DNA of 62,827 bases from Pseudomonas sp. ACM7 (GCF_004136015.1 NZ_CP024866.1:1993464-2056290); one strand, 5' to 3'. Positions 29,701 through 38,563 are shown, counted from the stretch's first letter. The notes: generated from the letters alone by a model not told the origin. Numbers and translations: made by a program.

Positions 29701-30874
29701 CATAGAGCGTCTGCACAAACAACCACTGGCTATTCGGGAAGGTGTTGCGTCATGGCCTACCGAGCCCGCAAACCCAGGCTTCCCCCTTGACACCCATTTC
29801 GCCCGGCAAGAAACACCGACGAACCTGTCGCTGCGCGCAGACGGCGTTTATGAACAGCGCCCCCTACAAGGTGGCACGCACACGTATTACGTGCTGGAAA
29901 ACCGCCTGTACTACCAAGTGCAATACGCCAAACCGGGTTGGCAAGTCATCGATGCACGCAGCCCCTATCGAGCGTACAAGCCCTACGTGCGGCAAAAGGC
30001 TGGAGGTGGTTGGGAGATCGATACCGATAGCGGGTTACCGGGCGGCACGCCGGGCGTTGACTCGTCAAGGCACCTCGATATCCCGGAGGAGGCAAGCGGC
30101 AGCTATCACAGCGCTACCGAATACGTCATGCCTGTGCCATTCACTGCCGCCGAACACGACCGCATGTCCAGCATCAGATCCTTTCAACAGACCCCCAACA
30201 CACGCGGTAACTATGATCGTGCCAACAACGGCCGCTACCCCCTCAGGGACCTGAAAGGGCAACCGTTACGCATCAAAAAAATTCAGCAGCAGGTCAATTC
30301 TGCTGATGGCGGTACCCGCTACGGGGCCGCGGCAATCAAACCTTACATTCAATGGGAGGGCTTCGAAGGCGTTGCCAACCTGTACGAAGAAAAACTGGCG
30401 CTACGCACATTCACCGCCGCCGACTGCAAGGTGCCTGAGGAAAGGACCTTGATTGGGCAAGACATGGTGAGCAGCAAAAAGCCGCTGGTTAAAGGGGAGA
30501 TTCTTGGGGTCTATGGTGGAGGATTGATACCCGGTTATGTCGGTGTCGCCAGAAAGGACCCGTTCCTCATCGATGTACTGCCTGGGAAGCTGTTCACCCA
30601 CGCCAGGCCTCCTACCGTTCTGTTGTCCGGAGACAATGTGCTGTCCCGAATGAATACCCTCTTCGAGTACGAACAGGGCAAGCCGGCACGACAGGCAACA
30701 ACGGGTTACAACGTCGAAGCCGTGCCGTTTGATGTGGAGGTTCAAGCCCAAGGCGGGGGCAAGGAAAAATACCTGCTGTATGCATTCTTTGCCATCGACG
30801 ACATTCCCGTCGACAACGAGCTACGTTGGAACTATGGCTACACCGAGCAAGCGATCAGAAACCTGTTCGCCTGA
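26786..30874 (+). CDS. Large DUF6543-like (dermonecrotic toxin family) protein with SET-like C-terminus
   Basis: 1362 residues from a TTG at 26786 (CAGG seven bases upstream; the start is uncertain because no ATG occurs for several hundred codons). The N-terminal repeats of the type QLPDWLIQS and KLPGWLVEGSPEQRKTFRAC, and the region around 350-520 with the hydrophobic LLFFAASFIPIIGEVMLAVT, are characteristic of very large Pseudomonas DUF6543 proteins. Residues about 1190-1355 carry SET-methyltransferase-like motifs: LVKGEILGVYGGG (1234-1246), NVLSRMN (1284-1290), YLLYAFFAIDDIP, and ELRWNYGY (1345-1352), the counterpart of ELTYDY. No signal peptide. Probably a secreted or injected toxin; delivery route unknown. 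Confidence 0.7.
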   Translation: MTDTSHFAEHTSLHRYSSRKKPASSLALQLPDWLIQSHGAPLNDSTLLTTVPAPTPPPLSAHASFIQSKLPGWLVEGSPEQRKTFRACLLKSNAARQALAPVFEDLKNPLNFARTLLSEKLTGHLGSLDAEKSTLLREWKNSHLLGLIKTRHKTTEQTLVDAALQNFEPSEALSGGFEAGSAIYLSGYDEKKKSAVSPEHFAGVCRELDIGMQYQRHISEILEPSATAGTTATRSANQIKALIRNDDQNTFEAAIHIALMKKSISTDLYALLLELSHAGSHKDLICSHLTLDGIALPGIMVLQDKWPQIKHVLYIPDDPDDAIKRYDSYNALQTALAIKLDTPSYRKFFNRFIPFERQGTPLTTGTLWSGANRPSNPSFAKPLVRVNIAGDFYETVFRQRIAHLKADARVLAVPTADANTAGSLKKRQELEAAGESLLFFAASFIPIIGEVMLAVTALQLLNSVYHGVAAWSRGDTDEALNDLLDVADAAALGIITAGAIKTTGIATNLVKIRLRDNSERLWHPDLTPYRKALQLPENIHPNAQGLYNHNAKTYVALEDHFYEVKVDTATQQWELQHPSDPNGYAPQMFQNDAAGWRHLHEDPSTWDGLKLIRRLGTVARNIRQEAVEPILLVSGLDRLALIELHLSTQRPPALLTDVLKRFDLRQEIKDFKIERSKGTKTGPYSPFILLHLLTTLSGWPTTRHLTVVDGTETLFAFGDSANATLPELRLTYAQLRNGELTDAVVEKLRTEELSELFKGLVPSTASNAERLAQCLETHLAATKDLLFPKIYALTDQPENPIDEHIRTKYPTLPKSYLQQLTLSLSALEKQQIVRERQLLPLMETEADEYSKEVETARTYEGLYLDSARPLDTDQLILMNLRHLPNWADSVHIEMRDATLNGTLLSSVGSDTAVHRRVLVREGAQYRAYDAAGNPLSGLADLYISIKAALPEAERFAAANSWADRVKTAINSVIERLHKQPLAIREGVASWPTEPANPGFPLDTHFARQETPTNLSLRADGVYEQRPLQGGTHTYYVLENRLYYQVQYAKPGWQVIDARSPYRAYKPYVRQKAGGGWEIDTDSGLPGGTPGVDSSRHLDIPEEASGSYHSATEYVMPVPFTAAEHDRMSSIRSFQQTPNTRGNYDRANNGRYPLRDLKGQPLRIKKIQQQVNSADGGTRYGAAAIKPYIQWEGFEGVANLYEEKLALRTFTAADCKVPEERTLIGQDMVSSKKPLVKGEILGVYGGGLIPGYVGVARKDPFLIDVLPGKLFTHARPPTVLLSGDNVLSRMNTLFEYEQGKPARQATTGYNVEAVPFDVEVQAQGGGKEKYLLYAFFAIDDIPVDNELRWNYGYTEQAIRNLFA

Positions 30875-30906
30875 AACACAGCTATCAACCGCCGACACCC
30901 TCGACG

Positions 30907-32307
30907 TTACTCGTCGTCGAAGTTGTAGCTGCCCGGCGCCAGGTTTTCGAAACGGGTGTACTTACCGATGAACGCCAGTCGTGACGTGCCGATCGGGCCG
31001 TTCCGCTGCTTGCCGATGATGATCTCGGCGATGCCTTTGTGTTCGGTTTCCGGGTGATACACCTCGTCCCGGTACACGAACATGATCACGTCGGCATCCT
31101 GCTCGATCGCTCCGGATTCCCGGAGGTCGGAGTTGATCGGGCGTTTGTTCGGGCGTTGCTCCAGGGAGCGGTTGAGCTGGGACAACGCCACCACCGGACA
31201 GTTGAATTCCTTGGCCAGGGCTTTCAAGGAACGGGAGATCTCGGAAATCTCGTTGGTCCGGTTGTCACCGCCAGAACCTGGAATCTGCATCAATTGCAGG
31301 TAGTCGATCATGATCAGGGCGACATCGCCGTGCTCACGCACCAGACGCCGAGTCCGCGCGCGCATCTCCGACGGGCTGATACCGGCCGTATCGTCAATGA
31401 ACAGCTTGCGATCATTGAGCAAGTTGACCGCCGATGTCAGGCGCGGCCAATCGTCGTCTTCCAGGCGACCGGCACGAACCTTGGTCTGATCGATCCGGCC
31501 GAGGGACGACAACATACGCATGATCAGCGATTCGCCTGGCATCTCCAGCGAGTAAACCAATACGCATTTGTCGCTGCGCAGCACGGCGTTTTCTACCAGG
31601 TTCATCGCAAAGGTGGTTTTACCCATGGATGGACGACCGGCGACGATGATCAGGTCAGACGGTTGCAGGCCGCTGGTCATACCGTCGAGATCGGTATAAC
31701 CGGTGGACAGGCCGGTAATGGCGTTGTCAGTGTTGAACAAGGTATCGATGCGGTCGATGGCCTTGGTCAACAAGTCATTCACGCTCACCGGGCCGCCGGT
31801 TTTTGGCCGGGCCTCGGCGATCTGGAATATCTGCCGTTCGGCTTCGTCGAGAATCTCTTCAGCCGAGCGGCCTTCCGGGTTGAAGGCGCTGTCAGCAATC
31901 TCGGAGGCAATGCCGATCAGTTGGCGCAAGGTCGCCCGTGCGCGGACGATCTGGGCATAAGCCTTGATGTTGGCGACGGACGGCGTGTTTTTTGCCAGTT
32001 CGCCAAGGTATCCGAGGCCGCCAACTTGCGAGGTCTGACCTTCCTTGTCCAATTGCTCGGCAAGGGTCACGACGTCGATCGGCGAGTTCTGGTCGGCGAG
32101 CTTGGCGATCGCGCGGAAGATCAGGCGGTGGTCATGTCGATAGAAATCGCCGTCCGAGACCTGATCCAACACGCGTTCCCAGGCGTTGTTGTCCAGCATC
32201 AAACCACCGAGCACGGCCTGTTCGGCCTCGATGGAATGCGGCGGCACCTTCAGGGCAGCGGTTTGCAGATCGTATTGCTCGGGTGCGGAGATATCGTTCA
32301 TGGCCAC
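30907..32307 (-). CDS. dnaB: Replicative DNA helicase DnaB
   Basis: 466-residue hexameric helicase that unwinds at the replication fork and recruits primase. An N-terminal helical DnaB domain starts at about 20 (PPHSIEAEQAVLGGLMLDNN). The RecA-like domain has Walker A GRPSMGKTT, the Walker B region VALIMIDYLQLM, and SQLNRSLEQRPNKRPINSDL. Length and C-terminus (RFENLAPGSYNFDDE) are typical of gammaproteobacteria. It follows the rpsF-rpsR-rplI operon after a terminator, as in other Pseudomonas. Confidence 0.97.
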   Translation of the reverse strand: MAMNDISAPEQYDLQTAALKVPPHSIEAEQAVLGGLMLDNNAWERVLDQVSDGDFYRHDHRLIFRAIAKLADQNSPIDVVTLAEQLDKEGQTSQVGGLGYLGELAKNTPSVANIKAYAQIVRARATLRQLIGIASEIADSAFNPEGRSAEEILDEAERQIFQIAEARPKTGGPVSVNDLLTKAIDRIDTLFNTDNAITGLSTGYTDLDGMTSGLQPSDLIIVAGRPSMGKTTFAMNLVENAVLRSDKCVLVYSLEMPGESLIMRMLSSLGRIDQTKVRAGRLEDDDWPRLTSAVNLLNDRKLFIDDTAGISPSEMRARTRRLVREHGDVALIMIDYLQLMQIPGSGGDNRTNEISEISRSLKALAKEFNCPVVALSQLNRSLEQRPNKRPINSDLRESGAIEQDADVIMFVYRDEVYHPETEHKGIAEIIIGKQRNGPIGTSRLAFIGKYTRFENLAPGSYNFDDE

Positions 32308-32347
32308 TTGGTTATTTTATGAAAAGCAGGGGTTACAGAAAGACAAA

Positions 32348-32376
32348 GGGCACGACCTGTAAACAGGATCGTGCCC
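32348..32376 (-). terminator. Terminator between rplI and dnaB
   Basis: On the minus strand GGGCACGATCCTG-TTTA-CAGGTCGTGCCC followed by TTTGTCTTT, 46 bases after the rplI stop. It separates the ribosomal protein operon from dnaB. Confidence 0.85.
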
Positions 32377-32421
32377 GATGTTACCGGCAAGCACCCGAGG
32401 GTGCCAGCCGACAAGTGCTGC

Positions 32422-32868
32422 TTAAGCTGCTACCACGACAACGCGTACGGTGGCTTCAACTTCGGCGTGCAGATGCACGGCTACGTCGAATTCGCCTACG
32501 TTGCGGATAGTGCCGTTCGGCAGACGAACTTCGCTTTTTGCAACTTCAACGCCAGAGGCGGTCAGTGCATCAGCGATGTCGTGAGTACCGATCGAACCGA
32601 ACAGCTTGCCTTCGTCGCCAGCGGTGGCAGTGATAGTCACTTCCAGCTCAGCCAGTTGGGCGGCACGGCTTTCAGCCGAAGTTTTACGATCTGCTGCGGC
32701 TTTTTCCAGCTCAGCGCGACGCTCTTCGAACGCAGCCAAGTTGGCAGCGGTCGCAGCGGTAGCTTTGCCGTAAGGCAGCAGGTAGTTACGACCGTAACCA
32801 GCCTTAACGTTCACTTTGTCACCCAGGTTGCCCAGGTTGGTGACTTTTTCCAGAAGGATCAGTTGCAT
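32422..32868 (-). CDS. rplI: 50S ribosomal protein L9
   Basis: 148 residues. The N-terminal rRNA-binding domain [20 protein letters not shown] and [16 protein letters not shown] is diagnostic; a long connecting helix and C-terminal domain follow. Last gene of the rpsF-rpsR-DUF2232-rplI cluster. Confidence 0.98.
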   Translation of the reverse strand: MQLILLEKVTNLGNLGDKVNVKAGYGRNYLLPYGKATAATAANLAAFEERRAELEKAAADRKTSAESRAAQLAELEVTITATAGDEGKLFGSIGTHDIADALTASGVEVAKSEVRLPNGTIRNVGEFDVAVHLHAEVEATVRVVVVAA

Positions 32869-32887
32869 GTGAAAATCCTCTTAACTT

Positions 32888-33781
32888 TTAACCTTCACCG
32901 TTCGCGCTATCGACGTCTTTCGGCGTCGAACGACCGCGAAAATCAATCAGGCTGTCGACGATGGCCAAGACCACCAGCAACGGATAGATCAGCTGCATGA
33001 ACAGCAACAGCGTGACGTACAACCCCACCAGCCAGAATCTGGCCAGTCGCTTTTGCGCCACCAGCCCGTGAATCAGGGCCAGCCCGGCGAACACCAGCGG
33101 TACACTGCACAACGGCGTCAACATGGCCATCTGCGGACCGATATTCGGCCCCAGAAGCATGAACGCCAGCAGTAACATCGCCAGCCCCAGCGGGAATCGG
33201 ATGGCGCGAAACTCGCGACCAAAACCACCCGGGTTGTACAACAACGCCTGCCAGTAGCGCCCGACAAGCAGGCTCAGCACACTGACGATTTGCAACAAGG
33301 CCGCAATCAGGCCGGTCAGGACCGGTGCAATCAGGGACGCAAAATGCGCTTGCTCGTCTACCGACAACTTCTGGTAGACATCACCGAGTAGCGACGGCAT
33401 GACTTTTATCAAAGCCTGCGCCAGCATCTCGATTTGAGGACCAAAAGCCGTCCCCAGCACCACTGAAAACACCACTCCCATCGCTATGCTGACCAGCAGC
33501 ACGCGGTTCCAGGACTCGCTTGCGCGCAAAACCAACGCAAGGCTCCAAGACCCCAGCAACACCAGAAGTGCCCGTGGGTCATCGGAGTAAAGCCACCAGA
33601 TCAACGCCGGCAGCAATCCCAGAGCAAGAACGCCGAGGGCGTCCTTCAATCCGCGCCGCAGGAGCACAAGGCAACCCGCGGCAGCACCCAACCAATACAA
33701 CAACGGCAATGTTGCGCATCCGGCCACTACCAGAGTGGCCTGCATACGGCCGCGCATGATGAACTCAGCTATGGCACGCAT
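32888..33781 (-). CDS. DUF2232 (YybS-like) membrane protein inside the ribosomal operon
   Basis: 297 residues with about eight hydrophobic segments and no signal cleavage site. It matches the plan of the DUF2232 family, usually found between rpsR and rplI in Pseudomonas. The polar C-terminus DFRGRSTPKDVDSANGEG is probably cytoplasmic. Function is unknown; position suggests co-expression with the translation genes on both sides. The spacing to rplI (19 bases) and rpsR (36 bases) supports one transcript. Confidence 0.8.
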   Translation of the reverse strand: MRAIAEFIMRGRMQATLVVAGCATLPLLYWLGAAAGCLVLLRRGLKDALGVLALGLLPALIWWLYSDDPRALLVLLGSWSLALVLRASESWNRVLLVSIAMGVVFSVVLGTAFGPQIEMLAQALIKVMPSLLGDVYQKLSVDEQAHFASLIAPVLTGLIAALLQIVSVLSLLVGRYWQALLYNPGGFGREFRAIRFPLGLAMLLLAFMLLGPNIGPQMAMLTPLCSVPLVFAGLALIHGLVAQKRLARFWLVGLYVTLLLFMQLIYPLLVVLAIVDSLIDFRGRSTPKDVDSANGEG

Positions 33782-33817
33782 GCTTTCAATCCTTTGCTAC
33801 GTGTCGACTGCCCGGTC

Positions 33818-34048
33818 TCAGCGGCCGTGGCTGTCGGTGTAGGCCAGCAGGGCCAGGAAGCGGGCGCGCTTGATAGCGGTGGCCAGCTGACGCTGATAAC
33901 GTGCTTTGGTACCGGTGATGCGGCTTGGAACGATTTTGCCGGTCTCGGATACATAAGCTTTCAGAGTGTTGAGATCTTTGTAATCGATCTCTTTCACGTC
34001 TTCAGCGGTGAAGCGGCAGAATTTACGACGACGGAAGAAACGTGCCAT
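33818..34048 (-). CDS. rpsR: 30S ribosomal protein S18
   Basis: 76 residues: [20 protein letters not shown], then [20 protein letters not shown] and [20 protein letters not shown], the full signature of S18. It binds the 30S platform as a heterodimer with S6, encoded just upstream. Confidence 0.98.
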
Positions 34049-34076
34049 GTAATAGGCTCCTCAAAAGGTCCGTGGA

Positions 34077-34499
34077 TTACTCGTCAGCGTTATCGCTGTT
34101 GTCGCTGTCATCACTATCAACGCTTTCAGCGCCTTCGTGCTCAGGACGGTCGCGACGCTCACGGCGCTCACTGCGGTTTTCTTCAGCCTTGAGCATCTCG
34201 GATTGGCCGGTAACGGCTTCTTCGCGACGGATGACCAGGTTACGGATCACTGCATCGTTGTAGCGGAAGTTGTCTTCCAGCTCGGCCAGGGCCTTGCCAG
34301 TGCACTCAACGTTCAGCATCACGTAGTGAGCCTTGTGAACATTGTTGATTGCGTAGGCCAGTTGACGACGGCCCCAATCTTCCAGACGGTGGATTTTGCC
34401 GCCGTCTTCTTCGATCAGCTTGGTGTAACGCTCTACCATGCCGCCGACTTGCTCGCTTTGATCCGGGTGGACCAAAAAGATGATTTCGTAATGACGCAT
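34077..34499 (-). CDS. rpsF: 30S ribosomal protein S6
   Basis: 140 residues. The S6 fold covers 1-100 ([40 protein letters not shown]), followed by an acidic tail rich in Glu, Asp and Ser ([16 protein letters not shown]). The tail end is where the RimK ATP-grasp ligase adds glutamates in many bacteria; here no terminal Glu-Glu is seen beyond DE. First gene of the operon. Confidence 0.97.
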   Translation of the reverse strand: MRHYEIIFLVHPDQSEQVGGMVERYTKLIEEDGGKIHRLEDWGRRQLAYAINNVHKAHYVMLNVECTGKALAELEDNFRYNDAVIRNLVIRREEAVTGQSEMLKAEENRSERRERRDRPEHEGAESVDSDDSDNSDNADE

Positions 34500-34706
34500 G
34501 AATGCTCCTTACGGGTTGTAGCCTGCCGCTCAAAAGCGGTCAGACAAGGAGTGAATGACACTTATGGACTTGCTTGCGATAGACACATGCGTGCCTGCCG
34601 TCACAGCAAGGGGCGCAATTGTAGAGAAGGGACAGAAGAGGCGCAAGGCAATTGGTGATTATTTGAACAGTTCGTTCGCCCACCAATTTTTGCTTCACCA
34701 CAAACC

Positions 34707-34800
34707 ACTGTGGGAGCGGGCTCGCTCGCGAATGCGGTGTATCAGGCAACATTTCTGTCGACTGACACTCCGCCTTCGCGAGCAAGCCCGCTCCCACAGT
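34707..34800. repeat. REP pair between rpsF and rlmB
   Basis: ACTGTGGGAGCGGGCTCGCT and its inverted copy flank about 45 bases. The 317-base gap 34500-34816 otherwise contains the rpsF promoter region and no gene I can support. Confidence 0.9.
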
Positions 34801-34816
34801 TTGGATCGAGTCTGGT

Positions 34817-35584
34817 TTAAGACTTTTTACCGGTTCCGGCGGCTTTGACGCCACGCTGGCGCAGGGCCTCGAACAGGCACACGCCGGTCGCCACGGATAC
34901 GTTGAGACTGCTGACACTGCCAGCCATCGGCAAGCGCACCAGGTAGTCGCAAAGATCGCGAGTCAGGCGACGCATGCCGCTGCCTTCCGCGCCCATGATC
35001 AGGATGGTCGGGCCGGTCATGTCTTGCTGATACAGACTCTGCTCGGCCTCGCCCGCAGTACCGACGACCCACAGGCCGCGCTGCTTGAGTTTTTCCAGGG
35101 TGCGCGCCAGGTTGGTCACGGCGACCAACGGAATCACTTCCGCCGCGCCACAAGCGACTTTTCGCACCGTCGGGGTCAGCGTGGCTGACTTGTCCTTCGG
35201 CACGATCACCGCCAATGCGCCGGCCGCATCGGCCGAACGCAGGCAAGCGCCGAGGTTGTGCGGATCGGTCACGCCGTCGAGCACCAGCAACAGCGGCGCG
35301 CCTTCGGTGCGATCGAGCAGCTCGTCGAGCATCGCCTCGCCCCAGACCTGGCTCGGACTCACGTCCGCCACCACGCCCTGGTGCACACCATCAACCCAGG
35401 CATCCAGCTCACGGCGCTCGGCGTTGCCGACGGCCACGCGATTTTCGTTAGCCAGCTCAATCAGCGTCTGAACCCGCGGATCACTGCGGCCTTCGGCCAG
35501 CCAGATCTGCTTGACGCGTTTTGGGTGGTGACGCAGCAACGCTTCTACAGCGTGCACGCCGTAGATCTTTTCCAACTGACTCAT
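34817..35584 (-). CDS. rlmB: 23S rRNA (guanosine2251-2'-O)-methyltransferase RlmB
   Basis: 255-residue SPOUT methyltransferase. An N-terminal substrate-binding domain (about 1-75) is followed by the knotted domain with LVLDGVTDPHNLGACLRSAD, ILIMGAEGSGMRRLTRDLCD and LPMAGSVSSLNVSVATGVCL, the three SpoU motifs. It methylates G2251 in the P-loop of 23S rRNA. Its start overlaps the end of rnr by four bases, the arrangement known from E. coli and Pseudomonas. Confidence 0.96.
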   Translation of the reverse strand: MSQLEKIYGVHAVEALLRHHPKRVKQIWLAEGRSDPRVQTLIELANENRVAVGNAERRELDAWVDGVHQGVVADVSPSQVWGEAMLDELLDRTEGAPLLLVLDGVTDPHNLGACLRSADAAGALAVIVPKDKSATLTPTVRKVACGAAEVIPLVAVTNLARTLEKLKQRGLWVVGTAGEAEQSLYQQDMTGPTILIMGAEGSGMRRLTRDLCDYLVRLPMAGSVSSLNVSVATGVCLFEALRQRGVKAAGTGKKS

Positions 35585-38211
35585 GACTTGGCCTTCGGTT
35601 TACGCGCCCCGCCGCTTTTGGCGGCTGGAGCAGAACCCGCTTTTGGCGGGCCTTTACGGTGTTTGCTCGGTTTGGCTGGCTTGCCGCCGGGAGCCTTGTC
35701 AGGCGCCGACCGCCCGGTCTTTCCCCCAGACGCCGCTTTACCGCCACTTTTCGCTTCAGACAGCAACGCCTGCTTCATCTCACGGCTTTTGCGCAATTCA
35801 GCATTTTTCGCCGCAGCATCGCTTGGACGATAGGCTTCGCCAGCCTTTTCCTTGGCAGGACGACGACCGGTTTTCGCCGGGGCCGGCTCTGCAGCCGTTT
35901 TGGTAGCTGGTGCAGCGGTTTCAGTCCCGCGCTTCTTGCGACCGATCGGCGCGCTGATGGTTTTTTCAGCCATCTCGAAGTCGATCTTGCGTTCGTCGAG
36001 GTCGACGCGCATGACGCGCACTTCAACAGTATCGCCAAGGCGGAAGCTGCGACCGGTACGCTCACCGGCGAGGCGGTGGTGCACAGGATCGAAGTGGTAG
36101 TAATCGCCTGGCAGCGCGGTGACGTGCACCAGGCCTTCGACGTAGATATCGGTCAGCTCGACGAACAGACCAAAACCGGTCACGGCAGTGATCACACCCG
36201 GGAACGATTCGCCCACGCGGTCTTTCATGAACTCGCACTTGAGCCAGTTCACGACATCGCGGGTCGCTTCGTCGGCACGGCGCTCGCTCATCGAGCACTG
36301 CTCGCCGAGCTGCTCCAGAATCGCTTCGTCGTACGGATAGATGCGCGCTTTCGGAATGGTCATCGCGCCAGCACGGCGAACGTGCGGGGTGTCCATTTTC
36401 GAATGGATGACGCTGCGAATCGCCCGGTGCGTTAGCAAGTCCGGGTAGCGGCGGATCGGCGAGGTGAAGTGGGTATAGGCTTCGTAATTCAGGCCGAAGT
36501 GGCCCTGGTTATCGGCGCTGTACACCGCCTGACTCAACGAACGCAGCATGACGGTCTGGATCAGATGGAAATCCGGACGGTCCTTGATGCTCGCCAGCAA
36601 TGCCTGGTAATCCTTCGGCGATGGGCCGTCCTTGCCTTTGTGCAGGGATAGGCCGAGCTCGCCAAGGAAAGCGCGCAGTTTTTCCAGACGCTCCGGCGGC
36701 GGGCCATCGTGGACGCGATACAGCGCAGGGATTTCGTGCTTTTTCAGGAATTCGGCGGTGGCCACGTTGGCCGCCAGCATGCATTCCTCGATCAGCTTGT
36801 GGGCGTCGTTACGAACGGTTGGACGGATTTCGGCAATCTTGCGCTCGGTCCCGAAGATGATCCGGGTTTCCTGCGTTTCGAAATCGATCGCGCCACGCAC
36901 GTGACGAGCGGCCAGCAGCACTTTGTACAGTGCGTAAAGCTGCTTGAGGTGCGGCAGAACGTCGTTGTATTCACCACGAAGCTGGCGAGCTTCGGTGACT
37001 TTCGGCGTTTCCAGCATCGCGCTGACCTTGTTGTAGGTCAGGCGAGCGTGGGAGTGAATCACCGCTTCGTAGAAGCAGTAGTCGGTCATCTCCCCGGATT
37101 TGGAGATGGTCATCTCGCAAACCATGGCCAGGCGATCGACGTGCGGGTTCAGCGAGCACAGGCCGTTGGACAGCTGCTCAGGCAGCATCGGCACGACGCG
37201 CTCGGGGAAATACACCGAGTTGCCGCGAACCTGGGACTCATTATCCAGCGCCGAACCGATTTTCACGTAGCTGGAAACGTCGGCAATCGCCACGTACAAC
37301 TTCCAGCCGCCGGAGAACAGGCGCAGCTTGCCCGGCTTGGCTTCGCAGTAGACCGCGTCATCGAAGTCGCGAGCGTCTTCGCCGTCGATGGTCACGAACG
37401 GCAGATGACGCAGGTCGATGCGCTTCTCTTTGTCTTTCTCTTCGACTTCCGGCTTGAGCTTGGCGGCTTCTTTCAGCACAGCCTCAGGCCAGACGTGAGG
37501 AATATCGTAGGTGCGCAGGGCAACGTCGATTTCCATGCCCGGCGCCATGTAGTTACCCACGACTTCAACCACGTCGCCTTGCGGCTGGAAGCGTGGTGTC
37601 GGCCAGTGAGTGATCTTCACTTCGACGAACTGACCGATCTGGGCGTTGGCGTTACGGCCCGGCGTCACCAGCACTTCTTGCTGGATCTTCGGATTGTCCG
37701 CAACGACGAAACCAATACCGCCCTCTTCGAAGTAGCGACCGACGATGGTCTCGTGGGCACGGGAGACCACTTCGACGATCATGCCTTCGCGACGACCGCG
37801 ACGGTCAAGACCGGAAACACGGGCCAGCGCACGGTCGCCATCGAACACCAGACGCATTTGCGCAGGGCTCATGAACAGGTCGTCACTGCCGTCGTCCGGG
37901 ACCAGGAAGCCGAAGCCGTCACGGTGACCGCTGATGCGGCCCAGGATCAGGTCGAGCTTATCCACCGGCGCATAGGTGCCGCGACGGGTATAGATGAGTT
38001 GAGCGTCGCGCTCCATGGCGCGCAGGCGGCGGCGCAGGGCTTCGATCTGATCTTCTGTAGTCAGACCAAACTCTTCGACCAGCTGCTCGCGGTTAGCAGG
38101 CGAACCCCGATCAGCAAGGTGCTGAAGGATCAGTTCGCGGCTAGGAATAGGGTTTTCATATTTTTCCGCTTCACGAGCGGCCTCGGGATCGAGGGACTGC
38201 CAATCGGCCAT
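35581..38211 (-). CDS. rnr: Ribonuclease R
   Basis: 876-residue 3'-5' exoribonuclease that degrades structured RNA. In order: an HTH-like N-terminus (about 20-85), cold-shock domains (about 85-240), the RNB catalytic domain (about 260-600, with the metal site ATIDGEDARDFDDAVYCEA; the first residue is V in VTIDGEDARDFDDAV here), an S1 domain (about 640-725) and a long Lys/Ala/Gly/Pro-rich basic tail (about 740-876). The tail is characteristic of RNase R as opposed to RNase II. It is coupled to rlmB. Confidence 0.96.
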   Translation of the reverse strand: MADWQSLDPEAAREAEKYENPIPSRELILQHLADRGSPANREQLVEEFGLTTEDQIEALRRRLRAMERDAQLIYTRRGTYAPVDKLDLILGRISGHRDGFGFLVPDDGSDDLFMSPAQMRLVFDGDRALARVSGLDRRGRREGMIVEVVSRAHETIVGRYFEEGGIGFVVADNPKIQQEVLVTPGRNANAQIGQFVEVKITHWPTPRFQPQGDVVEVVGNYMAPGMEIDVALRTYDIPHVWPEAVLKEAAKLKPEVEEKDKEKRIDLRHLPFVTIDGEDARDFDDAVYCEAKPGKLRLFSGGWKLYVAIADVSSYVKIGSALDNESQVRGNSVYFPERVVPMLPEQLSNGLCSLNPHVDRLAMVCEMTISKSGEMTDYCFYEAVIHSHARLTYNKVSAMLETPKVTEARQLRGEYNDVLPHLKQLYALYKVLLAARHVRGAIDFETQETRIIFGTERKIAEIRPTVRNDAHKLIEECMLAANVATAEFLKKHEIPALYRVHDGPPPERLEKLRAFLGELGLSLHKGKDGPSPKDYQALLASIKDRPDFHLIQTVMLRSLSQAVYSADNQGHFGLNYEAYTHFTSPIRRYPDLLTHRAIRSVIHSKMDTPHVRRAGAMTIPKARIYPYDEAILEQLGEQCSMSERRADEATRDVVNWLKCEFMKDRVGESFPGVITAVTGFGLFVELTDIYVEGLVHVTALPGDYYHFDPVHHRLAGERTGRSFRLGDTVEVRVMRVDLDERKIDFEMAEKTISAPIGRKKRGTETAAPATKTAAEPAPAKTGRRPAKEKAGEAYRPSDAAAKNAELRKSREMKQALLSEAKSGGKAASGGKTGRSAPDKAPGGKPAKPSKHRKGPPKAGSAPAAKSGGARKPKAKS

Positions 38212-38372
38212 TAGAGAGTTTTCACCTTGTCTATATGCGGGTTAGTTTGGCATAGGCGTAATGAAACGGGAAATTTCAGGCTATGACAGCCCATCTAAAG
38301 CCCTTTATCGACAGCGCGAAGCTGAATTAAATGCCATTGGTAAAATTTTCCAGGTTTTTTAGACCTCAGGGG

Positions 38373-38401
38373 TTTACAGTTAAAAAGACGCTCCGTATAG
38401 T
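38373..38401 (+). promoter_or_regulatory. Sigma-70 promoter of the first tRNA-Leu gene
   Basis: TTTACA and TATAGT separated by 17 bases, with a GC-rich stretch (TGCGCGCC) after the -10 as in stringently controlled promoters. The tRNA starts 37 bases downstream of the -10. Confidence 0.8.
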
Positions 38402-38437
38402 GCGCGCCATCGACGACGCAGACGCATTGTCGATAAT

Positions 38438-38524
38438 GCCCAGATGGTGAAATTGGTAGACACGCCAGCTTCAGGTGCTGGTGACCGCAAGGTCGTGGAA
38501 GTTCGAGTCTTCTTCTGGGCACCA
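38438..38524 (+). tRNA. tRNA-Leu (anticodon CAG), copy 1
   Basis: 87 bases with encoded CCA. The acceptor GCCCAGA pairs with TCTGGGC, the anticodon stem-loop is CCAGC-TTCAGGT-GCTGG giving anticodon CAG (reads CUG), and the long variable arm of class II tRNA is present (TGACCGCAAGGTCGT). T-arm GTTCGAG. Identical to the copy 253 bases downstream. Confidence 0.97.
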
Positions 38525-38563
38525 ATTTCGAGCTTGAGATTAGATCAATTTCAAGGCTCACAC

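Noticed and set aside
30875..30906. Immunity or small gene between the giant toxin and dnaB
   Set aside because: Only 32 bases separate the convergent stops; no ORF fits.
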